DNA of 64,000 bases from Kiritimatiellia bacterium (GCA_024694365.1 JAILJX010000077.1:1-64000); one strand, 5' to 3'; numbered from the stretch's first letter, positions 1 to 9,916 are shown. A program made the numbers and translations. Notes: generated by a model not told the origin, from the letters alone.

Positions 1-824
1 GGGCATGTCCGACGGGTGTTCTGCGTCCCTCTCACAGTGGTCTCACCATAGGTCAGCCGGAGCTGGACTTCGGCAGCGGCGCCTGCAATCCGGACTGCGA
101 CCGGCAGTGCGCCAAGGCGTGTCCAGTCGGCGCGATTGCTCCTCTCGACGGAGTGTTGAGGCGCGATGTTCACGTCGGAAGGGCCGTCTGGCATGCCGAC
201 CGCTGTTTGCGTTCTACGGAGGGCGTCTCATGTTCTCTCTGCGTCAGGAAGTGTCCGGTCGGAGCGATCCACATCGCCGGAGGCGTTCCTGTGGTGGACG
301 AGGTCGCCTGCATTGGATGCGGCGAGTGCGAGAGGCACTGCGCGGCGCGTCCCGAGCCGGCGCTTGTCGTGGAGGGCGACGACGTCCAGCGCGTGGTGCG
401 TCCGATGTCCGAAGACGATCTCGCATCCGAGATGAAGCGGCTTCTCCGTGAGGAAGGCTTCGCAGTCGCCACTGCGCGCGGCGGGGTGATTGCGCGCCGG
501 GAAAAGGGAAGGGGAATCAAGCCTCTCCTGGACCTCCTTGACGCCGGGGCGTTGCGCGGAGCGCTAGTCGTCGATCGAGTGATCGGGCGCGCGGCGGCGG
601 CGATATGCATCGTCGGAGGCGCGCGGAAGGTTGCCGCCGTCCTGGCGAGCGCGGACGCGGCGAAGATGCTCGAGCGCCATGGCATCCCGTTCTCCGCCGA
701 TGAAACCGTCCCGCACATCCTCAACCGCGAGAAGACGGGCGGATGCCCGATGGAGGCCACCGTGGAGGGCCTGGACGATCCGGCCGCCATGGTCTCGGCG
801 TTGCGTGCACGCGTCGCCGGCTGA
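1..824 (+). CDS. 4Fe-4S ferredoxin-type protein fused to DUF1893 (5' partial)
   Basis: The reading frame is open from the left edge (first full codon at 3), so the N-terminus is missing. The visible N-terminal part has clustered Cys motifs of bacterial 4Fe-4S ferredoxin domains: CNPDCDRQCAKACP, CSLCVRKCP and CIGCGECERHC. Their arrangement resembles the NapG/MauM type. The last ~130 residues match DUF1893 in general pattern (REKGRGIKPLLDLLD near the middle, a glycine-rich VGGARK stretch, and GGCPME near the end); that family has a cytidine-deaminase-like fold without known activity. A role in electron transfer is likely for the first half; the function of the fusion is unknown. An inverted repeat and the dnaG promoter follow at once. 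Confidence 0.8.
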   Translation, partial: ACPTGVLRPSHSGLTIGQPELDFGSGACNPDCDRQCAKACPVGAIAPLDGVLRRDVHVGRAVWHADRCLRSTEGVSCSLCVRKCPVGAIHIAGGVPVVDEVACIGCGECERHCAARPEPALVVEGDDVQRVVRPMSEDDLASEMKRLLREEGFAVATARGGVIARREKGRGIKPLLDLLDAGALRGALVVDRVIGRAAAAICIVGGARKVAAVLASADAAKMLERHGIPFSADETVPHILNREKTGGCPMEATVEGLDDPAAMVSALRARVAG

Positions 825-851
825 TTCCGTCCGCTTCCGGACTGATCGTCG

Positions 852-893
852 CATTTCGGGTGTGGGGCCTAGTGTGGCACCGCACCCGAAATG
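852..893. other. 14-bp inverted repeat between the ferredoxin gene and dnaG
   Basis: CATTTCGGGTGTGG (852-865) pairs with CCGCACCCGAAATG (880-893) with a single G-T wobble and a 14-nt loop. It ends 3 bp before the dnaG -10 box and covers the -35 position. No T-tract follows, so it is not a classical intrinsic terminator; it could be an operator or a terminator-like element for the upstream gene. Confidence 0.6.
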
Positions 894-896
894 TGA

Positions 897-902
897 TATA
901 AT
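897..902 (+). promoter_or_regulatory. Extended -10 promoter of dnaG, leaderless
   Basis: TATAAT preceded by TGa (894-896). Only 9 nt separate the box from the ATG at 912 and there is no Shine-Dalgarno sequence, so transcription should start at or next to the start codon. Confidence 0.7.
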
Positions 903-911
903 ATACAGTTC

Positions 912-2833
912 ATGTCGGGAGGAATAACAGATTCGGTGCTTGAGGAGATAAAGGTCCGCACGAGCCTTGCGGACCTCGTCTCCTCCTATGGCGTTCAGGT
1001 TCGCCATGCAGGATCGAGCCTGAAGGCCTGCTGTCCCTTCCACAATGAAAAGACGCCGAGTTTCAACATAAACGAGTCAAAGGGCTTCTACCACTGTTTC
1101 GGATGCGGCGAGTCCGGTGACGCGATCAAGTTCGTCCAGAAGATGGAGGGACTGGAGTTCGTAGACGCCGTGAAGAAGCTTGCGGGGCTTTGCGGGGTGA
1201 CGATCGAGGAGCGTGCCGATCCGGAGGCGGGACGGCGAAAGCGCCTTTACGCGCTCATGGCCGAGCTCACCCAGTTCTACCACCGATGCCTCAATTCGCT
1301 GAAGGATGCCGGGATCGCTCGCGAATACCTTGCCGGGCGAGGCCTGGACGGAGGGGTTTGCGACGACTGGCTGATCGGCTATGCGCCTGTAGGCCTTGCG
1401 CCGATCCGGAAGTGGGCGGCAAAGTACAATTTCACGATGGAGGAGGTGGAGGCGGCAGGCGTGGTCAAGCCTCCGGACCGCCCGGGCGACTCGCCGTACC
1501 ATCGCTTCGGCGGAAGGCTCATGTTCCCGATCAAGGACAGGCAGGGGCGCGTAGTCGCGTTCTCCGGCCGGCAGCTCGTCGAGAACAAGAACTCCGGCAA
1601 GTACGTGAATTCGCCGGAGACGGTGATATTCAGGAAGTCGAACGTCCTGTTCGGCTTCGATCGCGCGTCAGGCGCCATCGCGCGTGCTCCGCACCGCGAG
1701 GTCATATGCTGCGAGGGCCAGATAGATACGATTCGTCTGCACATATGCGGATTCAAGACGGCCGTGGGGTCCCAGGGAACGGCGTTTACCGAGGAGCATG
1801 CGCAGATGGTCAGGCGCGTCGCGGACGCGGCCGTGCTGATGTACGACGACGACAAGGCGGGCCACAAGGCGACGATTCGCGTTGCGGCTATGCTGCTCGG
1901 CATGGAGATGCCGGTGAGGGTGGTTGCACTGCCGGGAGGAGACGACCCCGACTCCTTCCTCCGTGCGCATCCCGCCTCGGACCTCCAGGCGCTCATCGAC
2001 GGCGCCGAGTCCATCGTCAGCTTCCAGTGCCGCGTCGAGCGCGCGAAGGAGGTGAACGCCGAGTCGATCGACGCCGTTTCGCGCGTATCCCGTGCGGTGC
2101 TGCAGACGATTGCGGCATGTCCGTCCGCGATTCTGCGTGCGAGCCTCGTCGACGAGGCCGCGAAGCTGCTGAACCTGCCGGTGGCGGCGCTTACGGAGGA
2201 GCTCGCGAAGACGAAGCCGGTGGAGTTCCGCTCCGTCCGCGCATCCGAGCGGCGTCAACATCCTCCCGCGGAAGCGCCGGACGCCCCTGGCGCGGAGACG
2301 TTCGACGAACCGTGCGAACCCGAGGAAGACGATGTCTTGGAGCCTCCGTCCCAGGTTGTGCCGCCTCCGGAGCTGGAGTTCGCGTTCATGGCCTTTATGA
2401 TGGCGAACGAGAACGACGTCGCGATTGACGGACTCGTTGGCGCGTACCTTCCGCCGTGGACGTTCGCGCACGACTTTACCCGGCGCTTTACGGAGGTCTG
2501 GCGGACGGAGGCTGCGACCGGCGAGGACCGGCTGGCCGAGTTCGCGGATGCGCTGGACAAGGAGGAGCGTCCGTGGTTCGACCGCGTGCTGCTGGAGTCC
2601 GGAGCATCGCAGGCGAGCGGACTTGGACCGGCGGAGATCATGCAGGACTTCATTCGCGCACTGTGGTGCGACAAGTTCAAGCGCGAGCGCGGGAATCTTC
2701 CTGCTGTCGGCTGCGACGAGGCCCGTCTCTTCAAGCTGTCGTGCGACATAAAGCGCCTCCCGCGCCTTTCGTGGGGGAGCGTCACGGATTTAATCAAGGA
2801 CCACATCATGAGACAAGAAGGAGAAACACAGAA

Positions 2834-2837
<4 letters not shown>
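912..2837 (+). CDS. dnaG: DNA primase DnaG
   Basis: Makes RNA primers for DNA replication together with the DnaB helicase. The 641-residue protein has the N-terminal CHC2 zinc finger (C41, H44, C62, C65), a catalytic core, and a TOPRIM domain with the conserved CCEG and YDDDKAG acidic motifs around residues 265-315. A Pro/Glu-rich linker near residues 440-490 leads to the C-terminal helicase-interaction region. Length is normal for DnaG. The ATG at 912 is chosen because the family's N-terminus fits and a -10 box lies just upstream. The stop overlaps the start of the MoxR gene (ATGA). The usual dnaG-rpoD pairing is absent here. Confidence 0.96.
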
Positions 2838-3796
<959 letters not shown>

Positions 3797-3801
3797 TCGC
3801 A

Positions 3802-4692
3802 ATGGCGATGGACGTTAAAGAACTGATGGCGAAGGTGGGGCGCATCCGCATCCTCACCAACCGCCTCATCGACGACCAGCTGGCCGGCGACTACCATTCC
3901 TCCTTCAAGGGCCAGGGCGTCGAATTCGACGAGGTCAGGCCTTATGAGGCGGGGGACGACGTGCGCACGATAGATTGGAACGTGACCGCGCGCACGGGCA
4001 TCCCCTACATCAAGCGCTACAGCGAGGAGCGCGAGCTGACGATCCTGTTTCTCGTCGACGTCTCCGGCTCCCAGAGCTACGGCAGCAGGTCGAAAACGAA
4101 GGCGGAGCTCGCGGCCGAGGTCACGGCGCTCCTGGCGCTTACGGCCATACGCAACCAGGACAAGGTCGGGCTCGTGCTCTTTTCAGACCGCATCGTCAAG
4201 CACATCCCGCCGCGCCGCGGACGCAACTCCGTCATGCGCCTCGCCAGAGAGGTCCTTGCGGCCTCCGAAGACGCATGCGGCGGGACCGACATCGCGGGCG
4301 CGCTGCAGTTTCTCGAGGGCGTGCAGAAGCGCAAGGCCGTGGTGTTCCTCGTCTCCGATTTCCTTCAGCCGCCCGGGGCGTACGAAAAGCTTCTCAGGGC
4401 CGCCGCGCGAAGGCACGACGTGATATGCCTGCCCGTCGGCGATCCTGCGGAGTTCGATCTCCCCGACGCCGGGCTCGTGGAGCTGGAGGACCCGGAGACG
4501 GGCGATCTCGTCCTTGTCGACACCGCCAGCCGCCGGGTCAGGGAGGAGTTCGCCGCGAAGGCCGCCGCCGACCGCGAGGAGCTTGCGAGGTTTTTTCTGC
4601 GTTCGCGCATCGAGACGCTTCCGCTCTCGACCGACCGCCCCTACATCGACGATGTGCGCGCGCTCTTCAAGCGCCGCGCAAGAAAGAGATGA
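3802..4692 (+). CDS. DUF58 / vWA-like protein of the Bat operon
   Basis: A 296-residue DUF58 protein. The signature DEVRPYEAGDDVRTIDWN lies at residues 43-60, followed by a vWA-like fold with a MIDAS-type DVSGS (86-90). DUF58 proteins sit next to MoxR ATPases in most bacteria and are thought to be their partners; the molecular role is not established. The start could be ATG 3802 or ATG 3808. It begins 5 bp after the moxR stop and is followed 6 bp later by the BatD-like gene, so it belongs to the same operon. Confidence 0.9.
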   Translation: MAMDVKELMAKVGRIRILTNRLIDDQLAGDYHSSFKGQGVEFDEVRPYEAGDDVRTIDWNVTARTGIPYIKRYSEERELTILFLVDVSGSQSYGSRSKTKAELAAEVTALLALTAIRNQDKVGLVLFSDRIVKHIPPRRGRNSVMRLAREVLAASEDACGGTDIAGALQFLEGVQKRKAVVFLVSDFLQPPGAYEKLLRAAARRHDVICLPVGDPAEFDLPDAGLVELEDPETGDLVLVDTASRRVREEFAAKAAADREELARFFLRSRIETLPLSTDRPYIDDVRALFKRRARKR

Positions 4693-4698
4693 TGCGAA

Positions 4699-5619
4699 AT
4701 GACGGGATTCTTTCTTTTTGCCGCGGCGCTTGAGATCGCGACCAACGGGGTGACGCTCTCGGTGTCCTCGGATACGTCCGCGGTTGATCCCGGGCGCAGC
4801 GTATTCGTCAAGGTCGAGGCCTCCGCGCCGGCCGGCACCGAAGTGACGCTGCCGGACATCGGTTCGCGCCTTCGCGGGTTTGCCGTCTCCGACAGGATCG
4901 ACGGTGGCGAGACGACCGGCAAGGACGGCCGCAAGACCCTGAGGTCTGAATGGAAGCTTGTGCCGGAGCCCGTGGCGGCGCGATACGGCATAAAGCCTTT
5001 CGCGGTAAAGGCGGCGAGAGGGGCGGAGGACCTCTCTTTCGTCGCGGGCCCCCTGGATTTCGGCCTCCCCGCAGCCGCCGCGCGCGTCGAGGGCGGAATG
5101 GAGATATCCCCCGAGAAGGACAAACCGCCGTTCAGCTTCAAGCGGCTCCTCAAGAGCGTGTGGCGGTGGATGTGCCGCGAGCGGATGAAGATACTCGCCT
5201 TTTTCTGCGCGCTGCTGGCCGCGGCCCTTGTCGCATGCCTTGCCGTCTTCGCGGTGAAGCGGGTCAAGATGCATCTCATGAGCCCCATACAGCGCGCGTG
5301 GCTCGAGCTGGACATGCTTGTCGCCAAGGGGCTGCCGGATCGCGGACGCTACAAGGACTTCTATATCGAGCTTACGATGGTCGTGAGGCGCTACATCCAG
5401 AGAAAGTACGGCGTCAAGGCGCCGCATCTCACGACCGAGGAGTTTTTGCGGGAGATCGGCTCGGGCGGCGGCGGGGCGGTGCCGAACCGTCCGAAGCTGG
5501 CGGAATTCCTGGAAAGCGCCGATCTCGTCAAGTTCGCCGGCGTCGAGGCCTCCCCCGAAATGGCGGCCGGCGCGACGGAGTCCGCCCGTTCGTATCTTAA
5601 GGAGGATTCCCGTCCATGA
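4699..5619 (+). CDS. BatD-like membrane protein
   Basis: A 306-residue protein with an N-terminal signal or anchor, a β-rich extracytoplasmic region (about residues 15-150), one strong transmembrane helix near 172-196, and a cytoplasmic C-terminal domain of ~100 residues. This layout and its place between a DUF58 gene and a vWA gene fit the BatD/DUF4381-type component of Bat operons. Sequence similarity is only recognisable in general terms, so the family call rests mostly on context. Its stop overlaps the next start by 4 bp. Confidence 0.65.
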   Translation: MTGFFLFAAALEIATNGVTLSVSSDTSAVDPGRSVFVKVEASAPAGTEVTLPDIGSRLRGFAVSDRIDGGETTGKDGRKTLRSEWKLVPEPVAARYGIKPFAVKAARGAEDLSFVAGPLDFGLPAAAARVEGGMEISPEKDKPPFSFKRLLKSVWRWMCRERMKILAFFCALLAAALVACLAVFAVKRVKMHLMSPIQRAWLELDMLVAKGLPDRGRYKDFYIELTMVVRRYIQRKYGVKAPHLTTEEFLREIGSGGGGAVPNRPKLAEFLESADLVKFAGVEASPEMAAGATESARSYLKEDSRP

Positions 5620-6659
5620 CGTTCGCCCACCCTTGGCTTTTGCTGCTTTCCCTCCCCGTGGCGTTCGCCGCATGGCGGCTGCTGCGGCACGGCCGCAGAT
5701 CCGGCGTGAGATATCCCGTCGTCGGCCGCCTCCCCGCCAAGACGGCAGGTTGGCGCGCGGCGGTGGCGGCCGCCGCGCCGTTCTTGCTGCTGGCGGGCCT
5801 CATGCTTCTCGTGGCGGCGGCGGCCCGTCCCCGCAGGGCGACGGTCAGGACGGAGGACGTCGTCCGCGAGGCGGGGGACTCCATAGCGATCGTTCTTGCG
5901 GCCGATACGTCCGGCTCCATGAGCGAGATGGACCTGGCGCCGCCGGAGTGCCGCCAGGACGTGCGCAGGCTCGAGTCCATCTTCAGATCGGGCCACAGGC
6001 CGCCGCAGAGCGAAATCGACAGGGTTCTCGGCAAGGCGTCCCGCCTTGCGGCGGTCAAGGAGCGGTTCGCCGCGTTCGTCGCCAGGCGCGAGGGCGACCA
6101 GATCGCCCTCGTCACCTTCGGAACGTTCGCAGACGCCAGATCTCCGCTGACGTTTGACCACCGGACGCTTCTCGGCATCATGGAGGGCGTGAGCCTTCCG
6201 CGCAGGGATGACGAGAGCAGCACCGCCATAGGCGACGGGCTCGCGTATTCGCTGAAGCTCCTGGAGGATGCCAAGCAGAAGACGAAAATCGTCGTGCTGC
6301 TCTCCGACGGCATCAACAACTCCGGGGTCGTCGCGCCCATGGAGGCGGCGGAGATCGCCAAGCGGCGCGGGATCAAGGTATACACGATCGGGGTCGGCCG
6401 CGACGGCGAGTTCGATTGGAGGCTTCTCAAGTCGATAGCCTCCGGGACCGGCGGGAGGTATTTCAGCGTCAGCGACGCCGGAGCCTTCGACAAGGCCATG
6501 GAGGCCATAGACAGGATGGAGAAGTCCCCCGCGCGGGAGGTGCACACGAGGGTGCATACCGATTGGGAGGAGCTTTTCGCGCCGTGGCTCTACGGGGGCG
6601 CCGCGCTTGCCGCCGCGGCGATCCTGCTGTCGCTGGCGGCCTCCCGGCGTTTTGCGTGA
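5616..6659 (+). CDS. BatA-like vWA membrane protein
   Basis: A 347-residue membrane protein: two N-terminal hydrophobic segments (about 5-21 and 52-70), a von Willebrand factor A domain with the MIDAS motif DTSGS at 97-101 and a downstream VVLLSDGINNSG, and a C-terminal transmembrane helix. This is the BatA/BatB architecture, with the vWA domain facing the periplasm. An Arg/Pro-rich insertion of ~35 residues follows the MIDAS motif. It closes the moxR-DUF58-batD-batA run; a new promoter lies directly behind it. Confidence 0.88.
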   Translation: MTFAHPWLLLLSLPVAFAAWRLLRHGRRSGVRYPVVGRLPAKTAGWRAAVAAAAPFLLLAGLMLLVAAAARPRRATVRTEDVVREAGDSIAIVLAADTSGSMSEMDLAPPECRQDVRRLESIFRSGHRPPQSEIDRVLGKASRLAAVKERFAAFVARREGDQIALVTFGTFADARSPLTFDHRTLLGIMEGVSLPRRDDESSTAIGDGLAYSLKLLEDAKQKTKIVVLLSDGINNSGVVAPMEAAEIAKRRGIKVYTIGVGRDGEFDWRLLKSIASGTGGRYFSVSDAGAFDKAMEAIDRMEKSPAREVHTRVHTDWEELFAPWLYGGAALAAAAILLSLAASRRFA

Positions 6660-6686
6660 ATTTTCCACAAGCGCGGTTGTTTATGG

Positions 6687-6692
6687 TATAAT
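6687..6692 (+). promoter_or_regulatory. Extended -10 promoter of the pseudopilin cluster, leaderless
   Basis: TATAAT preceded by TGG; 6 nt (tgattc) separate it from the ATG at 6699, exactly the canonical -10 to +1 distance, so the first nucleotide of the mRNA should be the A of the start codon. Confidence 0.72.
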
Positions 6693-6698
6693 TGATTC

Positions 6699-6854
6699 AT
6701 GGAATTCAAAGCCAGGAAAGGACAGACCATGGTGGAGTACGTGCTCGCGTTCTGTGCGCTCGTCGTGCTGGTCGGCGTCCTCGGGTGGCTTCTGACGGCT
6801 TCGCGCCGCGCTGTCGTGCGCACGGAGTCGCTGGTGACGTCGGAATACCCTTAA
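6699..6854 (+). CDS. Small Flp-like pseudopilin (51 aa)
   Basis: A 51-residue protein starting MEFKARKGQTMVEYVLAF and continuing as one hydrophobic helix. The pattern of positive charge, Gly-Gln, a Glu at +5 of the mature form and a hydrophobic helix is the class III (type IV prepilin) signal used by Flp/Tad pilins. It is probably cleaved after the Gly. The short tail is polar (TESLVTSEYP). The next gene encodes a clear relative with the same RKGQTMVEY block, suggesting a duplication. The gene looks leaderless. Confidence 0.78.
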   Translation: MEFKARKGQTMVEYVLAFCALVVLVGVLGWLLTASRRAVVRTESLVTSEYP

Positions 6855-6868
6855 GGAAAGGACCGGAA

Positions 6869-7024
6869 ATGAAGAAGATGAGAAAAGGTCAGACGATGGT
6901 GGAATACATCCTCATCATCAGCCTTGTCGCGATAGCGCTCATAGCCGTCGTGAAGGTTTTCACCGGCAAGGTCGGCGACAAATTCGACGAAGCCGGCGAT
7001 GCTATAGAAGACGCCGGCAACTGA
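6869..7024 (+). CDS. Flp-like pseudopilin (51 aa)
   Basis: A 51-residue protein with the N-terminus MKKMRKGQTMVEYILIIS, a hydrophobic helix, and an acidic C-terminus ending DAIEDAGN. It is the standard Flp-type small pilin shape: class III signal cleaved after Gly, Glu at +5. A Shine-Dalgarno-like AAGGAAAGG lies just upstream of the ATG. It lies 14 bp after its paralogue. Probably the major structural subunit of a Flp-like fibre or a membrane pseudopilin, but no assembly ATPase or secretin gene is in the window. Confidence 0.82.
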   Translation: MKKMRKGQTMVEYILIISLVAIALIAVVKVFTGKVGDKFDEAGDAIEDAGN

Positions 7025-7029
7025 GCCGT

Positions 7030-7515
7030 TTGCCGGGAATGCGAATGCGCCGCGGACAGGCGATGGTCGAGACGCTGATCGCGCTGCTTGCGGTCACCTT
7101 CATCTTCATGGGCGCGTACAGGCTGTCGCGCCTCGTCGCCGCGCGCACTCTTCTCGATCACGCCGCCGCCCGCGCGGCGCGCGCGAAGAGCGTGGGTTTC
7201 AACGACTGGATGTGCGAAAAGTCGGCCCGCGTGGCCATGATTCCGGTCGCGGGCGAGAGGATCTGGCCGGAGGAGGGCGGGTTCGCCGAATCGTCGCGCA
7301 TCCCGATCTACCTCTCCTCCCCCGACGGCGCGCGCGCGCACGGCATTCTCGATTACGAATGGTGGCACGCGACGGATGTGGATGTGGCGTCGGGCCTCGG
7401 CGTCGCGCCGCGCGTCGAGTCTTCCGTCAGGCTCGCCACGCCCGACATGGACGTCACGGGGCGCGCCGCATTCGAATCCCATTTCCCGTTCTACATGCAC
7501 GATCAGGGGAGATAG
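7030..7515 (+). CDS. TadE-like pseudopilin
   Basis: About 160 residues with a class III signal (MRRGQAMVETLIALLA), one N-terminal hydrophobic helix, and an extracytoplasmic C-terminal domain. TadE-like minor pseudopilins have this form. The start is uncertain: TTG at 7030 or ATG at 7039 (the ATG removes only three residues). It follows the small pilin gene by 5 bp and precedes a TadG-like gene, so the four genes read as one unit. Confidence 0.62.
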   Translation: MPGMRMRRGQAMVETLIALLAVTFIFMGAYRLSRLVAARTLLDHAAARAARAKSVGFNDWMCEKSARVAMIPVAGERIWPEEGGFAESSRIPIYLSSPDGARAHGILDYEWWHATDVDVASGLGVAPRVESSVRLATPDMDVTGRAAFESHFPFYMHDQGR

Positions 7516-7520
7516 CGCAG

Positions 7521-8933
7521 ATGCGGACGCATCGCGGACAGATAGCCGTAGTGCTCGTCTTCGCTCTCGCAGTGCTGGTTCTCCTTACGCTGCTGAACGT
7601 CGACACGTTCCTTGCCGTGCGTGCGAAGAACAGGGTGCAGAACGCCGGCGACGCGGCGGCGCTCGCGGCGGCCAGGAAGCAGGGCTCGCTCCTAAACGAA
7701 ATCGGAAGGCTGAACATCGCCCATCTCATCGCCGCGGCGAGAAGCGAGACGGACGAATGCCGCAGGATCGTCATGGAGCAGCGCAGGCTGGCGCTGCTGG
7801 GGCCGGTGGATGCGCTCGCGCTCGCGAACGACGCCGCCAAGAAGAACGGCATGCAGGCGCGCGACGAGTTCGGCGCGATCCTGAGGGCCCATGTCGCCGA
7901 CATCCGTCTCGTGTACGCGGGCGGGGGCGGCGGGGACGGCGACCCGTATCCTGAGCCGTTCCCCGGAGCGTGGACGGAATATGCGACCAGAATCGAGTCT
8001 GTCGCCGGAGAAGGTCTGGCGACGGGGCCGGACAACATCGAGTTCTACGACGCGGCCGGCGGACATCTTCTTCTGAACCGCGAGTTCTATCACGCGATCG
8101 CAGGGCGCGACTGGTGCTGGTTTTTCTTCCATTGCTACGGCGTACTCTCCTCGTACACAGGTTACGGAGACTGGGCGCCCCTGCCGCTCAGGCGCGACAA
8201 CCCCATGGACAACAGCGAGATATTCTCATTGCATGTCGTCTCCAAGCCTTTCTCGCTCACGGATCTTTTCTCGCGCGACGAGATGCGCAAAATCGTCGAG
8301 CGGTACTCTGAAGTGCGGCTTACCGACGAAGAGCTCGGCAAGTCGGATCTTCTCTCCGACCCGGAAGAGCCGTGGTTCCTTTTCGATTCCGGCATGTGGA
8401 GGCGGTGGTTCAACGGCATGTCGCTTGCGGACGACGAGGACGGCGGAGAATTCCCCCTCGCGGGCGAGATAAAGGAGGAGTACAACGTCCGCGGATGCGC
8501 CGCCGTTTGCCGGTGCCAAAAGGCGATAGGAACGGTCGCCATAGACTCGGAGCCGGATTTCGTATGGTCCGCCGCCGCAAAGCCGTTCGGCACGGTCGAA
8601 GACGTCGAGGGGGTCGGCGGCCCCGTGACGGGGCTCAAGAATTTCATCGTGCCGGGCATGACGGCCGTGAGGCTTGTGCCGCTCGATTCGGTCGGCGGCG
8701 GCAATCTCGCGACGGCGGATTACGGATGGGTCGTCCACATACGCAACCATCTCGGCCCCTATCTCGAGGACGGAAAGTGCGAAAGCGGCTGCTTCTGGTG
8801 CATGCAGCTGAAGACGTGGGAGCGCGACTCCTTCCGCCGCGAGGGCGTGAGATGGCTCAAGTACAACTCCCATACCTGTCGCCGGGGCACTGGCGGCGGC
8901 GGCGGACACGGAGGGACCAGCCATGGCCACTGA
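7521..8933 (+). CDS. TadG-like secreted/membrane protein
   Basis: A 470-residue protein with N-terminus MRTHRGQIAVVLVFALAVLVL, a class III-like signal and anchor helix. It is followed by VQNAGDAAALAAARKQ, the residue pattern of Tad-associated TadG/'putative Flp pilus-assembly' N-termini (RxQxAADAAALAAA). The rest is a large extracytoplasmic domain with many aromatic residues and Cys pairs in the last third (CAAVCRC, CESGCFWC). The end is Gly/His-rich. ATG 7521 is preferred to upstream in-frame starts because it yields the signal. The stop overlaps the next gene by 11 bp. Confidence 0.65.
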   Translation: MRTHRGQIAVVLVFALAVLVLLTLLNVDTFLAVRAKNRVQNAGDAAALAAARKQGSLLNEIGRLNIAHLIAAARSETDECRRIVMEQRRLALLGPVDALALANDAAKKNGMQARDEFGAILRAHVADIRLVYAGGGGGDGDPYPEPFPGAWTEYATRIESVAGEGLATGPDNIEFYDAAGGHLLLNREFYHAIAGRDWCWFFFHCYGVLSSYTGYGDWAPLPLRRDNPMDNSEIFSLHVVSKPFSLTDLFSRDEMRKIVERYSEVRLTDEELGKSDLLSDPEEPWFLFDSGMWRRWFNGMSLADDEDGGEFPLAGEIKEEYNVRGCAAVCRCQKAIGTVAIDSEPDFVWSAAAKPFGTVEDVEGVGGPVTGLKNFIVPGMTAVRLVPLDSVGGGNLATADYGWVVHIRNHLGPYLEDGKCESGCFWCMQLKTWERDSFRREGVRWLKYNSHTCRRGTGGGGGHGGTSHGH

Positions 8934-9225
8934 ACGCCGCGGACAGGCCCTCGTCGAGCTTGCGGTCGGGCTGCTCGCCGTGTCGCTCGTTCTTTCGGGT
9001 CTTTTCGCCTTTACGCGATACATAATAGCCGCAATGGACAATCAGAGGACGATCAGGGCCGAGGCCGGCGTCCCTGCGCTCAATGCCCACGGTGCGGACG
9101 GCGCGTATTCGTCGGCCGTCAAAAGCGCGACGGTGGAGGTTCCGGAGCAGGCCGCCGAGACGGTGTTTGGCGCGACGTCGGTCGAGATAAGGGATGAGGT
9201 GCATCTGCCCGTCATGGGGCTTTGA
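8923..9225 (+). CDS. TadE-like pseudopilin (100 aa)
   Basis: A 100-residue protein with N-terminus MATERRGQALVELAVGLLA, again Arg-Arg-Gly-Gln, Glu at the +5 position and a hydrophobic helix, then a short polar domain. It is the fifth consecutive product with this type of signal. It overlaps the TadG-like gene and ends 3 bp before rnhB. Likely a minor pseudopilin. Confidence 0.62.
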   Translation: MATERRGQALVELAVGLLAVSLVLSGLFAFTRYIIAAMDNQRTIRAEAGVPALNAHGADGAYSSAVKSATVEVPEQAAETVFGATSVEIRDEVHLPVMGL

Positions 9226-9228
9226 ACG

Positions 9229-9867
9229 ATGGGTGTGACGCTCGAATTCGAAAAGGCGGCGGGCGGCGCCGTCATAGGGATTGACGAGGCCGGGCGCGGG
9301 CCTCTCGCTGGGGGCGTCTACGCTGCGGCCGTCACCGTCCCTTTGGACGCCGCGGAGGGTCTGCTCGACGGCGCATGGGCCGGGATGGACGACTCCAAGA
9401 AGCTTTCCGCCGCGAAGCGGGAGGCCCTTGCCGAAACCGTGAAAACCACTCCCGGATGCGTCTGGGCGGTGGCTTTCGCGACGCCGCGGGAGATAGACCG
9501 GCTCAACATTCTCAAGGCGACACATCTTGCCATGCGGCGCGCGGCTGAGGAGGTCGCGGCCCGGCTCGGCGGCGCGGAGGGGGCCTCCATACTCGTGGAT
9601 GGCCTGCCTGTTCCCGGCCTGCCGCTCCCGTCGAAGAATCTCGTGAAAGGCGACGGAAGGTCTCTCTTCATCGCGGCGGCGTCCGTTCTCGCGAAGACGG
9701 CGAGGGATGCGGACTGCATGCGACTCGAGGCGGAATACCCGGGCTACGGCTTCGCAAAGCACAAAGGCTACCCGACGAAGGAGCATCTCGATGCGCTCGC
9801 GAGACTGGGTCCGTGCCCAGAGCACAGGCGCAGTTTCGGCCCTGTCGCCCAACTTTCGCTCTTCTGA
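9229..9867 (+). CDS. rnhB: Ribonuclease HII
   Basis: Cleaves RNA in RNA-DNA hybrids and removes single ribonucleotides from DNA. The 212-residue protein has the active-site motif GIDEAGRGPLAG (Asp19, Glu20), DDSKKLSAAKRE, and the C-terminal block GYGFAKHKGYPTKEH with ENEAR-family features. Length is typical. It begins 3 bp after the last pseudopilin gene, so it may be transcribed with that cluster. The rpsP promoter follows. Confidence 0.95.
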   Translation: MGVTLEFEKAAGGAVIGIDEAGRGPLAGGVYAAAVTVPLDAAEGLLDGAWAGMDDSKKLSAAKREALAETVKTTPGCVWAVAFATPREIDRLNILKATHLAMRRAAEEVAARLGGAEGASILVDGLPVPGLPLPSKNLVKGDGRSLFIAAASVLAKTARDADCMRLEAEYPGYGFAKHKGYPTKEHLDALARLGPCPEHRRSFGPVAQLSLF

Positions 9868-9916
9868 GCCGCGCCGGGGCGGAGAAACGGAATTTTTTCG
9901 TTTATCTTTTTACCCC

